Assembly: GCA_030280995.1 (NCBI GenBank)
Contig: JASXTE010000008.1
Location: 5,351,001-5,415,000 of the forward strand
Reading direction: 5' to 3'
DNA length: 64,000 bases
DNA from: Hemileia vastatrix
Lineage: Eukaryota; Basidiomycota; Pucciniomycetes; Pucciniales; Zaghouaniaceae
Below, piece by piece: positions 10,895 through 20,863 of this stretch. The translations under genes were made by a program, and so were the position numbers. A model generated the notes under the pieces. It ran no database searches. It saw only the letters and a program-made list of their open reading frames with translations, and was not told the origin of the DNA. The first letter of the stretch is position 1. Each line of letters starts with the position of its first letter.

Positions 10895-11986
10895 TGTAGA
10901 CAATCCTATAGTACTAGCTATAGGCCTTGACCAAGGGAGTTGGAGAAAAACCAGAGAGAAAATCCCCTGTCCCTTTAGAAAAATAGAGTGAGATTTACTT
11001 GCTAAAGTAAGTTGGTTCCTGTTTTGCTAAAGCCCCTTTTTAACACACTTGACTGCTTGATGAGCCAAGAAAGTAGTCCCCAGATAGACTACCAGACCAA
11101 AGAACTGAAATGTAGAACAAAATTCAAAACAGAGACAGCAAAGATACTTGATGTAGGCTGCAAATCCACACCAGAGACAGCAATAATACTTGCTATAGCT
11201 TGCAAGACTATAACAGAGAAACAGTTGCCAAAGTTAAGTTAAATGAAGAACTCACTTGCAACAAACACAGCCAATTGTGGCCAGAAAACAGTGAAAACTG
11301 AGTGAGGAACAATGAGATCACCTCCGGATGGTTGTATGATGATTAAGGTTGCCCCAAACTGTCTTATTCACTATATACACACAGACCACTAACTAAGAGC
11401 CCATGCGCACCCACCAATCTGGCGCCTGTACCTGCCAAATTGCATAAAAAACCCTCCTGGAGCGCTCCCCAACCTCCTAAAAAAGAGGCGGGAGGGCCTC
11501 CCGACGTCGGAGATGCCGCCTGAAGTGGCCCGGCCTCCCTGAAGCCAGAAAACCAATAAAAACCACTAATCTACTTAGAAAAATTAGCTACAACTACTAA
11601 AACCTTTAAAACACGGAATTTCACTATAACAACATTGAGACATGAAATGTAGAGAAAAATTAGCTCTATCAAATGGTACTAAGCACTTAACCCTAAGACT
11701 TAAGGTTAGCCCGTAAAACACAAAAAACAAAATTAAACAGCAATCTTTTATAAATGAAAAATGAGGAAATGACCACTTAACACTCAGAATATGAAAAATG
11801 TCTTCAAGACATAAAATATAGAGAAAAACCAGGGCTATCCAATGATAGTACTCACATACCCGCAGACCCAATATCCACGGAATAAAACCAGAAAAATACA
11901 AAATTCCTTAACAGACGTCAATTAAGACATGCACAAACAGCGCCAAATCACACAACAAAGGCCCCTGCCAATGTTGGAAGACCACA
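10895..11986 (-). repeat. 3' LTR of element B
   Basis: In element orientation it begins TGTGGTCTTCCAACATTGG (11986) and ends ATTGTCTACA (10895). It matches 23325-24415 closely. A related LTR belongs to element D (29483-29948 plus 41242-41869). Confidence 0.9.
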
Positions 11987-12017
11987 TCCTCCCTCCAATT
12001 GAGAATGTCCGCATTCT
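11987..12017 (-). promoter_or_regulatory. Polypurine tract and adjacent hairpin of element B
   Basis: Minus-strand GGAGGGAGGA (11987-11996) abuts the LTR. Just upstream, AGAATG-CGGA-CATTCT (12017-12002) forms a 6-bp stem with a 4-nt loop. Element C has GGAATG-GGGA-CATTCC at the same place, with the outer pair changed on both sides. Confidence 0.7.
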
Positions 12018-12676
12018 TTCTTCATCCAACCACCATTTTTAACCTCCTTTCCAAATCTGCCTCTGAAATGGGCCCCTGCCAATACTGCATCAACAATAAG
12101 TTAATCTGCGCCATAACACCACCTGTTCATCCATACAGAACATCCTGCGATGTCTGCCACTCCAGAAAGAAGACCTTCCACAGACCTGGTCCACTTTCTT
12201 CTACAACAGATTCACCTCCGCCTCAACCTGGTCCTTCTTCTGCCAGCACCAAAAGATCTAGGCCATCCATCCTGATACCCAGATTAATCAAAAGGCTCCA
12301 CCCTTCCCAGAAGAGTGCCACAACCCATAAAGCAACTAGTTCCCCCATCCCTGGTCCATCTGATGTTAAAGAACATTCATTTCTTCCTTCAACTTTAAAA
12401 CTGATAACTTCTCAGTTCCTTCCTCTTCTGATAGTGATGATAACAATGTAGGATCCATTGCACCACCAACACCAACGCACTTTCCCACTATCAAGGCCAA
12501 GTTCCAACAACACACATCCCAACAGAAACAACTTCTGCTTCACTACTTCCAATCCACTCCTGCTAGAGATCCACAGGACATTGAGAACAGAAGACACCTC
12601 ATTCACCAGTTCAAAGCTAACTCTGAACACTTCATTTCATCTCTTGATTCCCTCTGTAATTCCACTAGTACTTGAG
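12005..12676 (+). pseudogene. Antisense Cys-rich protein gene 1 in the 3' region of element B (frameshifted)
   Basis: This runs opposite to B. Starts are possible at 12005 or at 12068 (MGPCQYC). The N-terminal part has C-x2-C-x7-C, then C-D-V-C-x-S-R-K-K, followed by a Ser/Pro-rich, basic region. This layout resembles gene 2 at 13417 (CDSC-YSKKKKC then Ser/Pro-rich). At about 12370-12400 the frame changes: the continuation (FKTDNFSVPSSSDSDD, then a Gln/Leu-rich helical part ending CNSTST) is in another frame to the TGA at 12676. One indel therefore breaks it. The Cys spacing suggests zinc binding and is loosely like the basic half of fungal Zn2Cys6 domains. No function is assigned. Confidence 0.45.
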
Positions 12677-12732
12677 TTTGATTCAGAAAAGAGAAATTGA
12701 CCACACCCTCTATAGGATGTAACCACAAACAA

Positions 12733-13268
12733 CCCTCAGTTTTAAGTCTTGGGGGACCATCCTCATTTTATAGTCTTGGGGGACTCAAAAACCCTCAGTT
12801 TAAAGTCTTGGGGGACTCAAAAATCTAAATCATAAATCCAGAACCAGGGATCAACCACATTAAGACACAGAGAAAAAACTAACATTCTGGTGTAATTGTG
12901 AATAGAGCTTCCAGCCCATCAATTACCCCCAAACTTTCCTTTGCTAAATTTGGAGGCTCCCCCTGTGGATACCCTCCACCAATCTTTCAAAACAACTCCA
13001 ACAACAAAAACTTTTCCCTCAGTTTATAGTCTTGGGGGACTTACAACCCTCAGTTTAAAGTCTTGGGGGACTAAGACAGTGTTCAGTTTAAAGTCTTGAC
13101 GGACTACTTCTTGACAATATCTTGAAACCAGCCAGTTTAAAGTCTTGGAGGACTAAAAGAAACCAGATTTCAGTTTAAAGTCTTGATGGACTGAATTGAT
13201 ACCATAGCTTTTTCAGTTTAGAGTCTTGATGGACTGATAAATTTTCCAGTTTAGAGTCATAGAGGACT
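12733..13268 (-). repeat. Array of ten hairpin/TAAACTG motifs in the 3' region of element B
   Basis: Ten copies of a ~22-nt motif (plus-strand reading CAGTTTAAAGTCTTGGGGGACT and variants) start at 12737, 12764, 12796, 13020, 13051, 13084, 13133, 13171, 13214 and 13247. In element orientation each reads AGTC, six loop bases (CNNYAW), GACT, then a base and TAAACTG. Spacing is irregular, so this is a dispersed motif rather than a strict tandem repeat. More copies occur downstream of and inside pol. Confidence 0.85.
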
Positions 13269-13416
13269 GACAGAATCTTGCATGAATCTGACCCAGCCAA
13301 TTTCATGCAATACACACACACAGCTAGACCCACGGAGCGTCCATATCACTTCATCTTCTACTCATCACTGACAAAATCTTCTCTTATCCCTTTCATCACC
13401 TTTCACACCACAAATC

Positions 13417-15009
13417 ATGTCTGGATCCCCTGCTGTTGACTCCTCTACTCTTCCTTGCTTCACTGCTCCAAGGGACTATGCCTACAAACAGTGCATACAC
13501 ATGTGCAGACCTTGCACATTCACTCTTCCAAATCCAGAAGCCAAATTCTACAACAGGGCTTGTGACTCCTGCTATTCCAAAAAAAAGAAATGTGATAGAG
13601 ATGCCCACTATCCTATTCCTCCGCCTTCTCCTTCTCACAAGTACATCTCCAGATCCCCTACCAGGTCTCCAGAACTTGGTCCATCCTCTTCCTCTCTATC
13701 TTCAGCTCCTTCCAGAAGATCCAGAAGCTCAGCTTCCCGCACTCTTCCCAAAAGACCAACCTTAGCTTCTCAAGAAACTGCCTTTATCACTGCTAAATTA
13801 GCTCCAAAAGCTTCAAAATCAACCCCTAGGCTTCTAGACCGCGTCCAGGCGGCCCTGCCGATGTCGGGTGGCCCGCCCGCCTCACCAAACAGTGAAAATC
13901 AGGGCCAAAACTTCCAAAAACGGCCAGAAAATAGCCTAATTCATCCAGATAACAATAAAAACTCAACCCAACTACCTCCTACTGCTCCCAGAACAATGCA
14001 ATCCACCCTTCCAAAATCCAAAAACACCAAAATTTCCCAGATTTCTAAGAGAACTGCCAGAGAACCCCAAGAAGAAACCAGAACACCACACACTGCTCCA
14101 CAACAACAACTTTGTCCCCAACTAAGACAAAGAAACTACACCTCTCCTCTGTCAGCCAACTACTCTTCTGACAGTTCCATCTCTTCAAATTCTCCATCCA
14201 GAAAAGAGTAGTCTGCTTCCAAATCCCCCTCTCCTGCTCCATCCTTTAACAACCATGGTACTCCATCACCAGCACCTCCTCCAGCTGAATCCAACAGAAA
14301 TAACAACCACAACAACAACAACAATCTCACTGCTCCAACTAGGCCCCAGGAACATCAGCATCCCAGTTCACCTTCTCAGGATCCTTCAGAGGAAGACCAT
14401 GAGAATCCATATCTTTCCCTAGTTGATCCACCCACTATGACCATAACGAAATCGTCAGAGATCCAAATCCCAGCTGCTTACAGATTTGATGAGCTTCCAA
14501 TCTGTAAGTACCAAATTAATTATTCCATTTCTTAAACAAAAAATAATTACTGATCCAATTCTTCTTGTCTAGTTGGCACCCCTCCTCCTGAATCTATTAT
14601 TGGAGTTGTCCAAACTCTTGAAACTTCTTTGACCCTGGATTATGGAGACATGAAGAAACACCTAAGCACCATGTGTTCCAATATGCTAAAAGCCTTTGCC
14701 CTCCATGGACCCTTGAATGACTTTGAAAAATCCTTTAGAAAGTGCCTACTGGACGACCACTGGAAAATGTCTAGGATCATTAAACACACCCTCCAGCACT
14801 CCATTCCTGCCTCTTCTTCTTCCTCCTCTGAACTTCCCTCTAATCCAATCCCTATAATCTCTCCAGCAGGATGCACTTCAAAGAACACAGTGCTTCCCAC
14901 AATCCCAACAAAAAACAAAAACGTCATCACAATCCGGACCAGCCTCCAAAAGCTTCATCATCCAGACAATGAGCTCCTGCAAAAGATTAGAAACATAAAA
15001 ATAATATAA
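13417..15009 (+). CDS. Antisense spliced Cys-rich protein gene 2 in the 3' region of element B
   Basis: Exon 1 is 13417-14503 and exon 2 is 14573-15009. The 69-bp intron 14504-14572 has donor GTAAGT, a TTACTGAT branch-like site and acceptor CTAG. Joining them keeps one frame (LPI, then FGTPPPESIIG). The N-terminus has six cysteines: C-x3-C-x2-C, then C-D-S-C-x6-C with a YSKKKK basic run, suggesting a zinc-binding DNA- or RNA-contacting module. A long Ser/Pro-rich, basic middle follows. Exon 2 encodes a helical domain (DYGDMKKHLSTMCSNMLKAF onward) and a Ser-rich tail. One in-frame TAG (14209-14211) interrupts the protein, otherwise about 508 residues. It lies between hairpin modules of B's 3' region, opposite to gag-pol. 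Element C has no counterpart. Origin by capture or as an antisense accessory gene is open. Confidence 0.6.
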
Positions 15010-16222
15010 AAAAAATAATAAAAATAATTTCAGAATTTTTTTTTTCTTTTAAGGTTGTACTGATATACTAAAATAAAAAAAATTAATAATTAAATGAAAT
15101 GAAATAACATAAATGAAATAAAATAAAATATATATATAAAAAAATAATACAAATGGTATCCCCCAGCCAATTGATGAGCTGATCCCCTGATACCTTACCC
15201 ACATCCAAGTGCACCTTGATGTGGATACACAGTTAAATCTTTTAAATGATTAACAGAAAAAAAAACAAAAATTTAGAAATTCAGAAGATAACAAATAATG
15301 AAACACAGAAACACATGAAATAAATAATATATAAAAATAAAATAGCATTGCCCCGCCAATTGATGAGCCTTTCCCCACCAATGCTTGCCCACATCCAGGT
15401 GACCCTGATGTGGTAACACCCTATGTTTTTGATTTTATAATTTTAACAACCCCCATAAAAAATTAAAAGAAAAAAAGAGAAAAAAGAAAATAATCTAAAA
15501 CTTCTATCTAGCAAAAAAATAACTGCAAAATCAAAAAAAGTCCAGCTCCATAGATGGTCCAATAAGGGAAAGTCCGGTCCATAGAAATGATCACTGGGTG
15601 GGCTCCCTCCAATAAGTAAAAATGATGGGAGACCACCAGTGATCCACCACCAATCTGAAAGAACCAAAGATAAAGAAGCCAGTCCCAAACCAGTTTAAAG
15701 TCATAGCGGACTTAAAACCTGAATAATAAACAACAGAACTAGAATTCAACTAGGAAAAACAAAAGACTTGAGACAGACATTCTGGGGTAACTGTTCTACA
15801 GAGCAGCCAGCTCATCAGTTACCCCCACACTTGCCAAAATAAAATCTAGATGCCCCCCCTGGTACCTTCTAACAAAAACACAACATTCAACACAAAAAAA
15901 ACCAAAACCAATAAGAGTGAAGAGTCCGGCACTTGAAAACCAAAGGAAGTTCCAGTTTAAAGTCATAGAGGACTAAACCCTGTGAAAATAAACAAATACT
16001 AGGTTTCAACCAAATTAAGAGAAAGGGTTGGAAACAGACAATCTGGGGTAAATGTTGATAGAGCAGCCAGCCCATCAGTCACCCCTACACTTGCCAAGAT
16101 CAAATCTAGAAGCCCCACCCATGGGTACCCTCTAACAAAAAGTTTTCAACAAACAGATGCATAGCATCACCACAACAAAACCAAAATTAAAGAATGGTCC
16201 GTAGTTTATCCTCATTGTGGAG
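15010..16222 (-). other. Structured 3' untranslated region of element B
   Basis: No gene on either strand. In element orientation it holds a hairpin/TAAACTG motif overlapping the pol stop (16201-16222), two hairpins with GGGGTAACTG/CAGTTACCCC-type stems (16044-16085 and 15784-15825), two more motifs (15953-15974, 15691-15712) and two hairpins with CCACATC/GATGTGG stems (15389-15413 and 15199-15224). All three hairpin types recur in element C (38394-39499). Confidence 0.75.
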
Positions 16223-17758
16223 TCAATCTTCTTCATGCCTAGTGCCTCTGGGATAAAACCTCTTCACTTGGTCCGCAGCCACCCTCTTTTTCAAGACTGC
16301 ACCATCCAACTCTTCCAAAACATAAGAACCTCCAGACACCTGAGATCTGACTCTGTAAGGTCCATTCCATCTGTCAGCAAACATTTTGCCCCACTGACTC
16401 TCCAAACTTCTATTATACACCAAAACCAAACAACCAGGTTTCAAGGGATTCCTGAGTCTATGAGCTAACTTCTTGTCCCAGTATCTGACTGATTGATTCA
16501 TAATCTTCATCATCCTAGAGTATGCCTTCTCCTGACATTCCTCTCTACATTCCAACTGTTGCATCCTGGCACAGAGCAAATCTTCTGTTGAGTGCACGTC
16601 ATCCCAATCAATTCCAAGATAAGAGACAGCTTCCAAGTCCACTGGTAGAATGGCTCACTGACCAAACATTAACTCATAAGGAGAATAGCCAGTTGTCCTC
16701 TTCACAGTGACCCTATCAGCAAATAAAACCAAGGGTAAATAATGCCTCCACTTTTCGGCACTATCTCCACACATCTTCACCAAAGCATTCTTGATAACTT
16801 GATGGCCTCTTTCAACCATGCCTTCAGCTTCAGGATAATATGGTGTAGCCACTCTAACCCTAGAACCAACACTAGCCACAGCTTCTTTAAATTCGGCACC
16901 AAACTCTGGCCCACCATCAACAGTGACCAACTTCATCAACCCATACCTATAAATCCACTCCTTCTTCAAAAACTCTGCCACATTCTTGGAAGTCAAATTA
17001 ACCAGAGGCACTGCCTCAACCCAACCAGACAAATCATCCCTAGCAACAATCAAGTATTTATACCTGCCCTCTTTAATATGGACAGCATCCAGACTGACCC
17101 TTCCAAAAACAGTTGATTCACCAGTAGCACGGCCCACCTCTTTAGGTTTCAAGTGACTTCTTCTTTGACATTCTTCACAAGATTGAACCCAACCCTGCAC
17201 AGCCAACTTCATACCCGGCCACCAAAATCTGTCCGCTACTCTTCTATAAGTCTCCCCAAAGCCTCTATGACCAAGGTCTTCATGCAAAGACTTCAAAACC
17301 AATTCTTGACCCTTATTCTGAGTCACCACCACTTGAGGATTAGGATTTCTCCTTCTCATCAAGCACCTTCCTGACACATAAAATCCAGGACTCTTCTTCT
17401 TGATTGCCAACCAAGTATCATCATCACAACTATCTGGCCTCTCCAAGGTCAACAGATATTCCACCAAAATAAAAAAAAACCCAGATTGACCCCAGGTCTC
17501 ATCTTCAAAATCCAACAAAACAACATCCAAGGGTACAACCCTGTCATCAAAATCACCAGTGTGAACATGAGCCAATTGAGCAGCCCAACCAGGACACCAA
17601 TCCTTAAATTTTGGCACGTCCTTCTCTTTCCACTGAACCTTGTGAGAATCCAGTTCACTAACAAAAACACCCTTTTCCAATTTTGAGCTGTCCCAAACAA
17701 CAACTCCATCTTCATCAACAAAAACATCCTGATCACCAGAATCAAGATCAGATTCAGC

Positions 17759-17980
17759 CAGTTTAACCTCTTGGGGGAGGTCAGAACAATCATCCAGTTT
17801 AGCCTCATGGGGGAGGACAGAACAATCATCCAGTTTAGCCTCTTGGGGGAGGACAGAACAATCATCCAGTTTAGCCTCATGGGGGAGGACAGAATAATCA
17901 TCCAGTTTAGCCTCATGGGGGAGGACAGAACAATCATCCAGTTTAGCCTCATGGGGGAGGAAAGAAAAATCCTCAGCACC
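17759..17980 (-). repeat. Six 36-bp coding repeats in the RT-integrase linker of B
   Basis: Copies start at plus-strand 17759, 17795, 17831, 17867, 17903 and 17939. Each encodes a 12-residue unit LP[HQ]EAKLDDCSV. Each carries the hairpin motif CCTC-n6-GAGG followed by a base and TAAACTGG. Element C has one copy at this place (36807-36829, LLHEVKLAG). Confidence 0.9.
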
Positions 17981-19981
17981 CTTTGTGCTGGCCCTAATCA
18001 CTGAAACATCTTCTTCAAACTCTTCAGAATCAGAATCCTCATCTGTATGTGGCCTTCTTGATAATACATCAGGCATAGTAAAAGTTTTACCTGGTTTGTG
18101 TACCAGGTCAAAAGAAAAATGTTGAATAAATGCCACCCACCTAGTCATTGGAGCATTTGGAAGACTAGGTGTATTGATCATCTGCACCAAAGATTTTGCA
18201 TCCACCTGCAGCTCAAAATGCTGCCCCCACAAAACCGTCTGTAGCTTCTTTAAAATTTTAGCTACGCCACACAATTCCAACTTAGGTTGAGAATACCTAG
18301 ATTCCACCTCAATAAACACCACAGACTCATACCTTACTGGCCTGACCCTCCCAGTCTTATCCTCCTGAGACAAAACAGCACCAGCAGCAATATAACTTGA
18401 GTCCACTGCCAGATAAATCTTTCCAGCACCAACACCATAATCCAACTTGTGAATAATTATATCTTCACCAACAACCTTTTTCAGCTTCTGAAAAGCCTCT
18501 TCACACTCTTCAGTCCATTCCCAATCTGCATCTTTTCTGGTAAACCTTCTTAAAGGTGAAGCCAACAACGAAAAATCCTTAATGAAAATCCAGACATATA
18601 CACATACACCCAAAAATCCTCTGACTTCAGTAGTATTTTTAGGCCTTGGCCATGACTGGATTTTATTAATTTTCTTCTTCGCCATAATCCTTCCCTCTTT
18701 ACATACCACATGACCCAGAATTTCCAAAGCAGGAACACAACAACAGAATTTTGACCCTGAGATGGTCAAATTGGCCTCTTCAATCCTGAACAACACTCTC
18801 TCTAGAGTTATTGCATATTCCCACACAAACCTCCTTATTCCAGGGTTCTCCGATAACACCTCATTACCATAATCAGTGGATGGTCCTTTAATTCCACCAT
18901 CATCAATAAAAATACCAGCATGAGTAGGAACCTCATCCTGCAAAATCCAAGCCATCTGTGCTTGATAAACTGCCACCGAATTAGTTGCTCCTTGAGGCAA
19001 CCTAGTGAGCTGAAATCTTCCCAAAGGAGACTCAAAAGTTGTAAGAGGCCTTGAATCCGTATGTAGTTCCCTCTCATCATAACCACCCATAATATCACCC
19101 AAACCATAACACACCCTTCCAGCAAAAGCTTCAACAAAATCCTCTGCACTTGGCGGCATACCAGCGTCCTTGATAGTGACTCTATTCAAGGCTCTAAGAT
19201 AATGAACCACCCTCAACTTTCTATTCTGCTTCTTTACACAGAACACCGGACTTGAGTAACTGGATGTTGATTGTTCGTATAACCCGGTCCTGACTCTTTC
19301 CCTAATAATCTCCACAAAATCCTCTCTGATAGCGGCTGGAATCGGAATAGGTTTGATTTGTCAAGGTTCATGACAAACAACAGGAATCAAGTAAGGTTCC
19401 CCATAAGAGTGCTTCAATACACCCCTTTCCTCCTCAACAAATGCCACCGCTTTTTCCCTTAGCACAATAACGTGCAACAACAACTTCTTTTCTTCCTCAG
19501 ACAACCACCCATCAGGACCAAAATTAACAACTTTCAATCTTTCTATGGTCACCCTCGCCGTCTCTACAAATTCTGGAGGATTCTTCACCAAAGGAGTACA
19601 GTACGGATCTCTTGACAAAGGAGGTCTTTTCAAAGGTGGATTCAAACCCACAGGCATAGGCTCATTGACAGGCTTAATCTTCTGCGCTACCTTCTTATAC
19701 TTTGACGCTCCACCTTCAACTTGAGGGATCTTCAGGAAATCTTCACCACCAGACCTGGAACAAAAACCAAGGGTTTCCCCATTGCTCACATGTGTGGCCA
19801 AGGTAATGTTTTTGAAAGGTGTAGAAGAAACCCTAGCCGTCCACAATTGGGAGGACTTACTTTTAGACCCCAATCTCACCACTCTAAAACTTTTCTGCAA
19901 TTACACATCTTCATCCTCACTTCCAACTTCCAAATCTTCAAATCTTGATTCATCTTCTGAATCACATCTTCTAAAATTGTG

Positions 19982-20377
19982 CAGTTTATCCTCATGCTGG
20001 AGGTCCAAAAATAGATCTTGATGATCTTCTTTCTTCAAAATTTTCTGCAGTTTAACCTCATGCTGGAGGTCCAAAAATCGATCTTGATGATCTTCTCTCT
20101 TCAAAATTTTCTGCAATTTAAACTCATGCTGGAGGCCCAAAAATTGATCTTGATGATCTTCTCTCTTCAAAATTTTCTGCAGTTTAACCTCATGCTGGAG
20201 GCCCAAAAATTAATCTTGATGATCTTCTCTCTTCAAAATTTTCTGCAGTTTAACCTCATGCTGGAGGCCCAAAAATCAATCTTGATGATCTTCTCTCTTC
20301 AAAATTTTCTGCAGTTTAACCTCATGCTGGAGGCCCAAAAATAGATCTTGACGATCTTCACAACAATATTTTGCATC
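19982..20377 (-). repeat. Six 66-bp coding repeats at the start of Pol in B
   Basis: Copies begin at 19982, 20048, 20114, 20180, 20246 and 20312, exactly 66 bp apart, encoding a 22-residue unit containing LQHEVKLQKILKREDHQD. Each carries the motif CCTC-CAGCAT-GAGG followed by TTAAACTG. Two copies have picked up stops at their junctions (near 20209 and 20276). Confidence 0.9.
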
Positions 20378-20780
20378 TTCTTTCTTCATTATCTTCAGAT
20401 TTTTTTCTTGATTTTCTTGAATTATCTTGAAATTTTTATCTTCTTTTCTTGAGTTTTCTTCTGACCTACAAAAATAACCAGGGGTTTCCCCAATTCTCAC
20501 AGGTGTGGCCCAGGTAATGTTTTTGAAAGGTGTAGAAGAAACCCTAGCGGTGCACAATTGGGAGGACTTACTTTTAGACCCCAATCTCTCCGCCCCAAAG
20601 CTTTTCCGCATATCTTTCAATAAAGATATATAACCAATCTTCTTCTTTAAACTTGAATTAAAAATAATTAAGAATCTTGAGAGAGAACAGAGACTTGATA
20701 AAAAACTTGATGAATACTTGCAGAGAAGAGAAACATTAAAAAGAGAAAGTTGAAAATCCACTTGGTATATCTCCAAGGGA

Positions 20781-20863
20781 GCTGACCTACTACAACCTGG
20801 GATTTCCTCATCTCGGGGAGAGGTTGTAGCACTAGGGTGATCAGCCCTCATTACTCTAAAAAA
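20781..20863 (-). promoter_or_regulatory. -1 ribosomal frameshift signal of element B
   Basis: Frame 0 reads TCT TTT TTA GAG TAA, so T TTT TTA (20863-20857) is a heptamer of the X XXY YYZ type, the same as in HIV-1. The -1 frame continues into Pol. After an 11-nt spacer comes GCTGATC (20845-20839) pairing with GGTCAGC (20787-20781). Inside it, CTACAACCT (20829-20821) pairs with AGGTTGTAG (20798-20790). Element C has the same heptamer, spacer and stems with compensating changes. Confidence 0.8.

Larger units (their letters stand above)
16223..20863 (-). pseudogene. Element B Pol polyprotein (RT, RNase H, integrase), in the -1 frame
   Basis: Entered from Gag-Pro by a -1 shift at 20863-20857. 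Order: a variable spacer with 66-bp repeats (19982-20370), a conserved GWLSEEEKKLLL region (about 19500), RT with FIDDGG catalytic motif (about 18905), RNase H (AVDSS, about 18400), a linker with six 36-bp repeats (17759-17960), integrase zinc site (H-x3-H, then C-x2-C, 17160-17290), and catalytic D, D, E in SLDAVH, TVDGGPEF and GMVERGH (about 17085, 16910, 16815). It ends at TGA 16223. The frame never changes, but stops occur near 20276, 20209, 19901, 19361 (Trp to TGA) and 16655. The two motif-repeat blocks are the only variable-length parts. Confidence 0.9.

Noticed and set aside
11012..11242. 76-codon frame in B's LTR, repeated at 23442-23672
   Set aside because: Same sequence only because both are LTR copies; antisense to the element and without a start context.
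17771..18004. Plus-strand frame with repeated IIQFSLMGEDRT
   Set aside because: Shadow of the 36-bp repeats in the RT-integrase linker.
20018..20344. Plus-strand frame with repeated FSLQNFLQFNLMLEAQK
   Set aside because: Shadow of the 66-bp coding repeats of Pol on the other strand.
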